The position numbers and the translations under genes are program-made. Shown here piece after piece: positions 1 to 6,655 of a DNA stretch of 40,434 nucleotides (the first letter of the stretch is position 1; each line of letters opens with the position of its first letter). The notes under the pieces were generated by a model that was given only the letters and a program-made list of their open reading frames with translations, searched no databases and was not told where the DNA came from. Origin of the DNA: Reyranella sp. (GTDB lineage Bacteria; Pseudomonadota; Alphaproteobacteria; Reyranellales; Reyranellaceae); assembly GCA_029946105.1 (NCBI GenBank), contig JAQSDW010000218.1, positions 73,442 to 113,875 on the forward strand. The letters are read 5' to 3'.

Positions 1-59
1 CATGCTCAAGATGATTGCGCAACTGGAGTTGCGCGCTCCTATGAAAAGACTGCGGTCCA

Positions 60-1229
60 ATGACATCGACGATCAAGCCGCGGTCGCGCGAGGAGCTGCG
101 GCAAGCGGTGGAATGGGCCCTGAACGAAGGCACGACGCTCGACGTGCGCGGGCAGGGCAGCAAGGTGGTGCTGGGCAAGCCGATGGTCTGCGACCAGGTG
201 CTCGACCTCTCCGGCCTGAGTGGCGTCGTCGACTACGCGCCCGAGGAACTGGTCGTGACGCTGCGCGCCGGCACGCCGATCAGCGAGGTCGAGGCGCTGC
301 TCGCGCAACGCAACCAGATGCTGGCCTTCGAGCCGCCCGATTTCGGGCCGCTGCTCGGCCGCGAAGCCGGGCAGGGGACTCTGGTCGGCGCCGTCATGGG
401 CAATCTCGCCGGGCCGCGGCGGCTCTCCGCCGGTGCCGCGCGCGATCACCTGCTGGGCTTCAGCGGCGTCAACGGACGCGGCGAGAGTTTCAAGTCGGGC
501 GGCAAGGTGATGAAGAACGTCACCGGCTACGACCTCTCCAAGCTGCTCGCAGGCTCGTGGGGAACGCTGGCCGTACTCGATCAGGTGTCGGTGAAGGTGC
601 TGCCGGCGCCCGACCAGACGCGCACGCTCCTGCTGCTCGGGCTCGACGATGCAGCCGGGGTGCGGGCGATGTGCGCCGCGCTCGGCAGCCCGCACGATAT
701 TTCCGGTGCCGCCCATCTGCCGGGCAAGACGGCGCTCCGCATCGAAGGTGTGGCGCCCTCGGTCGAAGCGCGACTGAAGGCATTGCGCGAACTGCTGATC
801 GACTGGGACACCAGCATGGAAGAGCTGAGCACGCTCGAAAGCCGCGCCTTCTGGCGCGAGGTGCGCGACGTGGCGCCGCTCAGGTCGGCGTCGGACGCGG
901 TCGTCTGGAAGATCTCCTGCCCACCGACCGAGGGGCCGGTCATCATGGCGCGCATCAAGGCGCTGCGTCCCTCGGCCGAGGCCTTTTACGATTGGTCCGG
1001 CGGCCTCATCTGGCTGGCGCTGCCACCGGGTGCCGATGCCGATCATGCGATCGTGCGCGGCGCAATCGGCGAGAGGGGCGGCCACGCCACCCTCATCCGC
1101 GCGCCCGAAGCGGTGCGCGCCGCTGTGCCCGTCTTCCAGCCGCAGCCGGCAGCCCTCGCGGCGCTGGTTTCGCGCGTCAAAGAGAGCTTCGACCCCAAGA
1201 GCCTCTTCAATCCGGGACGGATGGGTTAG
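60..1229 (+). CDS. glcE: Glycolate oxidase FAD-binding subunit GlcE
   Basis: Predicted 389-residue subunit of glycolate oxidase, which with GlcD and GlcF oxidises glycolate to glyoxylate and passes electrons to the respiratory chain. The N-terminal half is a PCMH-type FAD-binding fold (about residues 5-180) with the conserved stretch VMKNVTGYDLSKLLAGSWGT near residues 150-170. The C-terminus ends FDPKSLFNPGRMG, the usual end of this family. The length is typical for GlcE (350-400). The start at 60 follows a poor ribosome site. The 62 bases before it do not encode a recognisable GlcD end, so glcD must end further upstream or lie elsewhere. The partner glcF follows, but only after an intervening higBA pair. 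Function is by family resemblance and context. Confidence 0.9.
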   Translation: MTSTIKPRSREELRQAVEWALNEGTTLDVRGQGSKVVLGKPMVCDQVLDLSGLSGVVDYAPEELVVTLRAGTPISEVEALLAQRNQMLAFEPPDFGPLLGREAGQGTLVGAVMGNLAGPRRLSAGAARDHLLGFSGVNGRGESFKSGGKVMKNVTGYDLSKLLAGSWGTLAVLDQVSVKVLPAPDQTRTLLLLGLDDAAGVRAMCAALGSPHDISGAAHLPGKTALRIEGVAPSVEARLKALRELLIDWDTSMEELSTLESRAFWREVRDVAPLRSASDAVVWKISCPPTEGPVIMARIKALRPSAEAFYDWSGGLIWLALPPGADADHAIVRGAIGERGGHATLIRAPEAVRAAVPVFQPQPAALAALVSRVKESFDPKSLFNPGRMG

Positions 1230-1236
1230 ATATTGT

Positions 1237-1263
1237 CTATACTAATCAATATGGTTAGTATAG
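1237..1263. promoter_or_regulatory. Palindromic higBA operator and promoter
   Basis: A perfect 9-base inverted repeat, CTATACTAA (1237-1245) and TTAGTATAG (1255-1263), is separated by 9 bases and ends directly against the ATG of higB. The left arm holds a good -10-like hexamer, TATACT (1238-1243), so the transcript leader should be very short and there is no clear ribosome site. The AT-rich character contrasts with the surrounding GC-rich genes. HigA-type antitoxins autoregulate by binding such palindromes; assigning this one to HigA is inference. Confidence 0.7.
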
Positions 1264-1557
1264 ATGATAATGATCGATGAAGATCGGTTTCGCAACGAGA
1301 ACACTCTGCGCCTGTTCTATGGCGAAAGAGTGCGGCGGTATCCGCCGGATTTGACGCAGCGGACGCAAAACAAGCTGAAGATCGTCTACGCAGCCAGCCG
1401 ACTGGATGACTTGGCCGTACCACCTGGCAATAGGTTGGAGGCGTTGAGAGGTGATCGACGGGGGCAGTGGAGCATTCGCATCAACGAACAATGGCGAATC
1501 TGCTTCATCTGGGACGGGACGAGAACGGCGGCGATTGAAGTTGTGGATTATCATTGA
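1264..1557 (+). CDS. higB: HigB-type toxin (RelE/ParE superfamily)
   Basis: A 97-residue protein of the HigB/RelE fold, predicted to be a ribosome-dependent mRNA endonuclease. The family signature is clear in the second half: NRLEALRGDRRGQWSIRIN, then QWRICFIW, and the C-terminal VEVVDYH-like end (EVVDYH). The usual toxin-first order of higBA is kept, with the antitoxin starting 12 bases downstream. The start at 1264 is the first ATG after the operator; an ATG two codons later is equally possible. The pair sits between glcE and glcF, which suggests insertion into an existing glycolate oxidase operon. Confidence 0.88.
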   Translation: MIMIDEDRFRNENTLRLFYGERVRRYPPDLTQRTQNKLKIVYAASRLDDLAVPPGNRLEALRGDRRGQWSIRINEQWRICFIWDGTRTAAIEVVDYH

Positions 1558-1569
1558 GAGGGCCGGGAC

Positions 1570-1878
1570 ATGAAGCGCGTGATCAAACCTGTACATCCCG
1601 GCCGCATCCTCCGTGACGAGTTCATGGGGCCGGCCGGCATTTCCCAGTACCGTCTGGCTCAAGCCACCGGGCTGTCGCAAGTTCAGGTCGGCAATATCGT
1701 CCGCGGCAAGAGGGGCATCACGGCTGAGACGGCGCTACGCCTGGAACGCGCCCTTGGTATGAGCGCGCAATCCTGGATGAATCTGCAGATGCTCTACGAA
1801 CTGGAGAAAGCGACGATTGAGGCGGGGCAGAGAATTAAGCAAACGACGGAACGGCTCAAACTGCGCGATGCGGCCTGA
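1570..1878 (+). CDS. higA: HigA-type antitoxin (XRE family)
   Basis: A 102-residue antitoxin with the HigA opening PVHPGRILRDEFM near residue 7 and a helix-turn-helix at about residues 25-65 (SQYRLAQATGLSQVQVGNIV, then RGITAETALRLERALG). It should neutralise the upstream toxin and repress the operon through the palindrome at 1237-1263. The gene ends 10 bases before the preferred glcF start, and an alternative glcF ATG at 1868 would overlap it. The two genes may therefore be translationally linked, placing glcF downstream of the toxin-antitoxin promoter. Confidence 0.9.
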   Translation: MKRVIKPVHPGRILRDEFMGPAGISQYRLAQATGLSQVQVGNIVRGKRGITAETALRLERALGMSAQSWMNLQMLYELEKATIEAGQRIKQTTERLKLRDAA

Positions 1879-1888
1879 TCCAGGTCGC

Positions 1889-3208
1889 ATGCAAACCCAC
1901 TTCACCCTGGCCCAGCTCGCCGATCCCGAGACCGCGCGCAGCAATGACATTCTGCGCAAGTGTGTGCATTGCGGGTTCTGCACGGCCACGTGCCCGACCT
2001 TCGTGCTATTGGGCGACGAGCGGGATTCGCCGCGTGGGCGTATCTATCTGATCAAGGCGATGATCGAGGGCGATCGCGCGCCGAGCGCGTCGGAGGTCCG
2101 GCACGTCGATCGTTGCCTCTCGTGCCTGTCCTGCATGACGACCTGCCCGTCGGGCGTGAACTACATGCATCTGGTCGACCACGGCCGGCATCACATCGAA
2201 GAGACTTTTGCGCGCACGCTGCCCGACCGTTTCATGCGCGGGGTGCTGGCCTATCTCATGCCGCGTCCCACGGTGTTCCGCTGGGCCATGATGCTGGGCC
2301 GGCTCGCCAAGCCGTTCGCGCAGATGCTGCCCGCGACCAGCGCCGATCCCGGCGGTGCTACCTTCCTGCGCCGTCTGCGCGCCATGCTCGAGGCGGTGCC
2401 CGACAAGGTGCCGACGCCGTCTCCGGTCGACCGGCCGCAGGTCTTTCCGGCGCTGGGACTACAGCGCAAGCGCGTGGCGCTGATGCCGGGCTGCGGCCAG
2501 CAGGTGATGGCGCCTGAAGTGAACGAGGCCACGGTGCGGCTGCTGACGCGGCTCGACGTCGAGGTGGTGAACGTCGCGGGCTCCGGCTGCTGCGGTTCCT
2601 CGGTGCTGCATGTCGGCAGGAACGATCAGGCGCTGGAGCTTGCCAAGCGCAACATCACCGCCTGGCTGCGCGAGATCGACGGCGCCGGCCTCGACGCCAT
2701 CGTCATCAACGCCTCGGGCTGCGGCACCACCGTGAAGGACTATGGCCATATGCTGGCCGACGATCCGGTCTGGGCCGAGAAGGCCAAGCAGGTAGCGGCA
2801 CTGGCGAAGGATGTCACCGAGATCGTGGCCGAGGTCGGCCTCAGCAATGTGACGCCACGGCCGCTCACCGTCGCCTATCATTCGGCCTGCTCGATGCAGC
2901 ACGGCCAGAAGATCGATGCGCTGCCCAAGAAGTTGCTGCGCGACGCGGGCTTCGCCGTGAAGGACGTGCCCGAGGGCCATCTCTGCTGCGGCTGGGCCGG
3001 GACCTATCAGGTGCTGCAGCCCGACCTGTCGCGCCGCCTACGCGACCGCAAGGTGGCCAACATCGAGAGCACCAGGCCCGACGTCATCGCCGCCGGCAAC
3101 TTCGGCTGCATCGGCAACATCGCGGCGGGCACCGGCATACCGATTGCCCATACCGTCGAGTTGCTGGACTGGGCGACCGGTGGGCCCAAGCCCGCGGCGC
3201 TGGCCTGA
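1889..3208 (+). CDS. glcF: Glycolate oxidase iron-sulfur subunit GlcF
   Basis: A 439-residue iron-sulfur subunit that carries electrons from the GlcD/GlcE flavin part of glycolate oxidase. Two 4Fe-4S motifs are visible: Cys25, 28, 31 and 35 (CVHCGFCTATCP) and Cys76, 79, 82 and 86 (CLSCLSCMTTCP). Two CCG domains follow, with GCCGSS and later CCGWAGTY, the heterodisulfide-reductase-type cysteine modules expected in GlcF. The start at 1889 gives the standard N-terminus MQTHF; an in-frame ATG at 1868 overlaps higA and would add seven residues. The gene is separated from glcE by higBA. Confidence 0.92.
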   Translation: MQTHFTLAQLADPETARSNDILRKCVHCGFCTATCPTFVLLGDERDSPRGRIYLIKAMIEGDRAPSASEVRHVDRCLSCLSCMTTCPSGVNYMHLVDHGRHHIEETFARTLPDRFMRGVLAYLMPRPTVFRWAMMLGRLAKPFAQMLPATSADPGGATFLRRLRAMLEAVPDKVPTPSPVDRPQVFPALGLQRKRVALMPGCGQQVMAPEVNEATVRLLTRLDVEVVNVAGSGCCGSSVLHVGRNDQALELAKRNITAWLREIDGAGLDAIVINASGCGTTVKDYGHMLADDPVWAEKAKQVAALAKDVTEIVAEVGLSNVTPRPLTVAYHSACSMQHGQKIDALPKKLLRDAGFAVKDVPEGHLCCGWAGTYQVLQPDLSRRLRDRKVANIESTRPDVIAAGNFGCIGNIAAGTGIPIAHTVELLDWATGGPKPAALA

Positions 3209-3224
3209 ATCCTTCGGAAGTAGA

Positions 3225-3827
3225 ATGACCCTTCTTCGCTCTTGCCTTGCCGCCCTGCTGGGCCTGATGCTGGGCTTCAACGTCATGGCGCAGAACGCCG
3301 GGAGCGGCATCGTGCTCGACACGCTTTTTACCAAGCTGCAGACCGCCACCGATCCGGTCGCCATCCAGGCGCTGGAAGCGGCGATCTGGGAACAGTGGAC
3401 CATGGTCCCCGATCAGCAGCAGCGCGCCGCGATGATGCGCGGCATCGCCGAGATGCAGCAGCAACAATTGAAGGCCTCGGTCGAGACATTCACCCATCTG
3501 ATCGAGACCGCGCCCGATTTGTCAGAGGCCTGGAACAAGCGCGCTACTGCCTATTGGCTGCTCGGCAACTTCCCGGCCTCGCTGGCCGACATCTGCGAGA
3601 CCATCAAGCGCGAGCCGCGCCACTTCGGGGCCTACTCCGGCCTCGGCATGATCCGGGCCGAGATGGACGAGCATGCCCGCGCGGTTGCCGCCTTCGAACT
3701 GGCGCGCAAATGGAACCCGCACATCGTCGGCATCGACGCCGAGATCGAGCGGCAAAAAGCGCTGGCCGGCCCAACAGGGACCGACGGGCCGGCCGATCCG
3801 CTAGGCTGTGGTCGCCTGTCGTCGTGA
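3225..3827 (+). CDS. Secreted tetratricopeptide-repeat protein
   Basis: A 200-residue protein with a Sec signal peptide (about residues 1-23, hydrophobic LLGLMLGFNV then AQ). Its body is helical with TPR-like segments at about residues 85-170 (LSEAWNKRATAYWLLGNFPA, then HFGAYSGLGMI). It is probably periplasmic and mediates protein contacts; no specific partner can be named. A GGAAG ribosome site sits 4 bases before the ATG at 3225. The gene starts 16 bases after glcF and could be in the same transcript. Its stop codon lies in the first copy of a tandem duplication (3817-3843). Confidence 0.8.
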   Translation: MTLLRSCLAALLGLMLGFNVMAQNAGSGIVLDTLFTKLQTATDPVAIQALEAAIWEQWTMVPDQQQRAAMMRGIAEMQQQQLKASVETFTHLIETAPDLSEAWNKRATAYWLLGNFPASLADICETIKREPRHFGAYSGLGMIRAEMDEHARAVAAFELARKWNPHIVGIDAEIERQKALAGPTGTDGPADPLGCGRLSS

Positions 3828-3843
3828 TCGTGTCGTCGTGATC
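3817..3843. repeat. Tandem 14-bp duplication across a stop codon
   Basis: The 13-mer TGTCGTCGTGATC occurs at 3817-3829 and again at 3831-3843, a period of 14 bases. The stop codon of the TPR gene (3825-3827) lies in the first copy. This looks like a replication-slippage duplication tolerated because the reading frame already ends in the first unit. Confidence 0.85.
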
Positions 3844-3871
3844 CTGGCACGCGCTGCTGAGTCATAATCAA

Positions 3872-4705
3872 ATGCGCGTACTGGCCCTGGGATCGTGCCG
3901 CATCCACCAGCCGCTGGATTCCGTGCAACTGCGGAGCGAGGTCAAGTATCTCAACCGTCGCTCTTGGTGGTGGCCGCCGATCTATGTTCACGACGTCCAC
4001 GAGGCGATCCAGCTCGTGCGGCTCGGACGTGGCGAGATCAGGATGCCGAATGAGATCCGGCCCTTCGCCTACGAAAGTGGGCTGCGCTGGCGTGATCGCG
4101 TGCCGCTGCCTCTGCCGCTACGGCGGGCCGAGTATGTGGTGGTCGAGATTTGCACCGACAAGCATTACGAGGTTGCCGGCTGGACGCTGAATGTGAACGA
4201 GATCCATCGCCATCTCCGCCAAGGGACCGGCGCCGCGGGAGAGGCATGGTGGCTCGCGATCGAACGCAGCCCGCGGCCGTCGGAGGCCCTGGCCCAGGGC
4301 GTCGAGGCAGCGCTGCGCGCGGACTGGCGGACGCGTTGGCGATTCGGGGAGGGTCATCGTCTGGTGTTGCGCGAACTCACCTTCCGCTATCTCTCCGCAT
4401 CGGACATCGCCGAGGGATTGGTACGCCTGCAGGCGCTTGTGGCACGGCCGCTGCTGGTCGTGCCGCATGTCACGGTGCGCCTGGCCGATGGCAGCTTGCT
4501 CGCCGAGCGCCTCCAGCATGTCGAGAAGACGGTCGAGGCGGCGCGCTCGCTCGGGTTGCCGGTGCTGGATCCACGGACCTTTGTCGGCCGCGACGGCCAG
4601 TCTCGCGCCCTCGACAAGGGAGGCGCCGATTTCAACCACTATGCGCCGGACTACCTCCCTGTCGTCGGCCGCGAGATCGTGGACGCGCTCTGCGACTGCT
4701 CCTAA
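3872..4705 (+). CDS. Uncharacterised protein, possible SGNH/GSCFA-like fold
   Basis: A 277-residue protein without a signal peptide. It starts MRVLALGSCRIHQPL: a beta strand running into G-S-C, resembling the nucleophile block of SGNH or GSCFA hydrolases. Near the C-terminus is ADFNHYAPDY, compatible with the Asp-x-x-His block V of that fold. Between them are a Trp/Arg-rich part and a long alpha/beta region. I do not recognise a specific family, and hydrolase activity is inference from these two motifs. It is followed by a convergent small gene at 4710. Proteins of this shape are often found near surface polysaccharide functions, but nothing here confirms that. Confidence 0.6.
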   Translation: MRVLALGSCRIHQPLDSVQLRSEVKYLNRRSWWWPPIYVHDVHEAIQLVRLGRGEIRMPNEIRPFAYESGLRWRDRVPLPLPLRRAEYVVVEICTDKHYEVAGWTLNVNEIHRHLRQGTGAAGEAWWLAIERSPRPSEALAQGVEAALRADWRTRWRFGEGHRLVLRELTFRYLSASDIAEGLVRLQALVARPLLVVPHVTVRLADGSLLAERLQHVEKTVEAARSLGLPVLDPRTFVGRDGQSRALDKGGADFNHYAPDYLPVVGREIVDALCDCS

Positions 4706-4709
4706 GGGC

Positions 4710-5003
4710 TCAATCCGGTTTCGCGCCGACCGGCAGCTGGCAATGGACGCATTTTGACGTGAGGGGATTGAACTTCGTGCGGCCCCACCGGAAGAATTTC
4801 AGGCAACGCGGGCATCGGAACGCGGCGCTCCAAAGCAGGGCGCCGACGGTGAGTGCCAGGGTCATCTCCAGAGTGTAGCGGGGGAGATCCTTGCTCCAGC
4901 CCGAGATCTTCCCGACCGCGATACAGGCAAACAGCAGTCCCCACACGACCCATCTTCGCAAACGAAGACTGCGCAACGCCGCGGCATATCGCTGTTGCTC
5001 CAT
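4710..5003 (-). CDS. Small membrane protein with a zinc-ribbon tail
   Basis: A 97-residue protein with two hydrophobic segments (VVWGLLFACIAVG near residues 19-31, and LEMTLALTVGALLWSAAF near 45-62). A four-cysteine ribbon follows, CPRC then CVHC 18 residues later, likely binding zinc on the cytoplasmic side. I chose the ATG at 5003 because it overlaps the stop of the upstream open frame as TGATG. An in-frame ATG at 5033 would add ten residues. The function is unknown. It converges on the SGNH-like gene with only four bases between the stops. Confidence 0.55.
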   Translation of the reverse strand: MEQQRYAAALRSLRLRRWVVWGLLFACIAVGKISGWSKDLPRYTLEMTLALTVGALLWSAAFRCPRCLKFFRWGRTKFNPLTSKCVHCQLPVGAKPD

Positions 5004-5272
5004 CACTTTACTGGAACCGGTCGCGCTTCCCATTGTGTGATCATGGCGGCAACGTCTTCCAGGCTCCATCGCATCTTGAACGTCGGCCTCCGGCTCCCAA
5101 TATCGAAGAAATGCGCGCGTCCGACTTTCTGGCGCGCGCAATGCATTTGGGGAGAAGCGTAGAGTTCGAATCGGAATCTCTGGATGTCGCGTTTTATGCG
5201 ACTCGCGCAGGCCTCGGGGAGCGCGGGAAAGCAGAGCAATACCAAGCGGTTAGGCGTCGATCGGTAGGACAT
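5003..5272 (-). CDS. Hypothetical protein, doubtful
   Basis: An 89-codon open frame whose stop overlaps the next ATG as TGATG, the arrangement of a coupled gene pair. The C-terminal half (FFDIGSRRPTFKMRWSLEDV, ending QWEARPVPVK) looks protein-like. The N-terminal half is Cys/Arg-rich and unconvincing, no good ribosome site precedes the ATG at 5272, and third codon positions are less GC-biased than in the neighbours. No family is recognised. If it is not real, 5004-5390 is a non-coding stretch in which I see nothing else apart from the ribosome site of the next gene. Confidence 0.35.
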   Translation of the reverse strand: MSYRSTPNRLVLLCFPALPEACASRIKRDIQRFRFELYASPQMHCARQKVGRAHFFDIGSRRPTFKMRWSLEDVAAMITQWEARPVPVK

Positions 5273-5390
5273 CCGGGAGGCTGGTTCAATTTTTCTCTTT
5301 GTCGTGTTTTAGGCGACATCGGCATCCCGCTTGCGGCGGCCCCCGGCGTAGATGCACAGTGCGCCCGCGTTTTTCTTCGGGGAGTTTTGT

Positions 5391-6626
5391 ATGGCCACCT
5401 TGTATGTCGGCGGTCGTCTGTTCGACGGTGAGAAGGCTCTGGACGGCCAGGCGGTGCTGGAAGAGGGCGGCAAGATCAAGCGCGTGGCGCCGGCGGCTGA
5501 GTTCGCGGGCTTTGCCGGCGATCGGGTCGACACCTCGGGCGGCACGCTGATCCCCGGCATCATCGATTGCCACGTCCATTCGCTGTCCGGCGCCGAGGGC
5601 AACCCGGGAGCGGTGCAGGATCGCCTGAGCGCCGCCCAGATCGCGGTGCGCGGCATGGAATACATGCGCAGCACGCTGGAGGGCGGCATCACCGCGGTGC
5701 GCGACTGCGGCGGCAAGGACTATATCGAGTTTGCGCTGCGTGACGCCTTCAACGCCGGCAAGTTCCTGGGACCGACCATGCGCTGCGCCGGCCGCATGAT
5801 CTGCATGACCGGCGGCCACGGCAACCGTACCGGCCGCGTCGCCGACGGCGTCGACGAGGTGGTGAAGGCGGTCCGCGAGCAGGTCCATGCCGGCTCTGAC
5901 CTGGTCAAGATCATGGCGACCGGCGGCGTGATGACCCAGGGCGTCAATCCCGAGGACGCGCATTATTCGGCCGAGGAGATGAAGGCCGGCATCAGCGAGG
6001 CGCATCGCTTCCACAAGTGTTGCGCCAGCCACGCCCAGGGCGCGCTCGGCATCCTGAACGCGGTGCGTGGTGGCATCGATTCGATCGAGCACGGCATCTT
6101 CATGGACGACGAGTGCTGCGCCGAGATGAAGGCGCGCGGCGTCTGGCTGGTGCCGACGCTGGCTGCCGTGAAGAACATCCTGAAGGGCTATGACGACGGC
6201 GACCGCTCGATCCCCGACTATGTGATCGACAAGAGCCGCCGCGTGTTCGACCGCCACATCGCTGCGACCAAGATGTACTACAAGGCCGGTGGCCGCATCG
6301 CCATGGGCACTGACGCCGGCACGCCGCACAACCGCCACGGCGAGAATGCGCGCGAGCTCGAGTACATGTGCGACATCGGTGTCTCGGCTCGCGATTCGTT
6401 GTTCTTTGCCACCGCGAGCGCCGCTGACCTGATGCGCCTGGCGGACCAGGGGCGGATCAAGGAAGGCAACAGCGCCGACCTGGTGCTGTGCGATGGCGAT
6501 GCCCTGGCCGACATCAAGCGCGCCGCCCGCAAGGAGAACCATCGGATGGTGGTGAAGCGCGGCGTCGTCGCCCGCGACAACCGCGCCGCCTTCGTGCGCC
6601 AGCCCGCCCGCGTCGCGGCGGAGTAA
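5391..6626 (+). CDS. Metal-dependent amidohydrolase, imidazolonepropionase/prolidase-like
   Basis: A 411-residue amidohydrolase-superfamily enzyme. Metal ligands are visible as HVH (His61 and His63), the lysine region LVKIMATGG, later histidines in CCASHAQG and SIEHG, and the aspartate in GTDAGTPHN. This combination resembles the prolidase-like subgroup that hydrolyses N-acyl or dipeptide substrates; the substrate cannot be read from sequence. The start at 5391 follows GGGGAG at a good distance and gives the normal N-terminus. No signal peptide is seen, so it is cytoplasmic. It heads a three-gene run with DUF2339 and a PaaK-like ligase. Confidence 0.85.
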   Translation: MATLYVGGRLFDGEKALDGQAVLEEGGKIKRVAPAAEFAGFAGDRVDTSGGTLIPGIIDCHVHSLSGAEGNPGAVQDRLSAAQIAVRGMEYMRSTLEGGITAVRDCGGKDYIEFALRDAFNAGKFLGPTMRCAGRMICMTGGHGNRTGRVADGVDEVVKAVREQVHAGSDLVKIMATGGVMTQGVNPEDAHYSAEEMKAGISEAHRFHKCCASHAQGALGILNAVRGGIDSIEHGIFMDDECCAEMKARGVWLVPTLAAVKNILKGYDDGDRSIPDYVIDKSRRVFDRHIAATKMYYKAGGRIAMGTDAGTPHNRHGENARELEYMCDIGVSARDSLFFATASAADLMRLADQGRIKEGNSADLVLCDGDALADIKRAARKENHRMVVKRGVVARDNRAAFVRQPARVAAE

Positions 6627-6655
6627 GGGAAGGGGAGGCAACGGCCGGGGATTCC

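Noticed and set aside
1..63. End of glcD before glcE
   Set aside because: The only frame closing at 61-63 reads ATGVARSYEKTAVQ at its end, which is unlike the FNPGK-type end of GlcD, so no upstream gene can be claimed.
2..1258. Long open frame overlapping glcE on the same strand
   Set aside because: Arg/Ala/Gly-rich composition typical of a shifted frame in GC-rich DNA, with no family features, while glcE in the other frame is fully recognisable.
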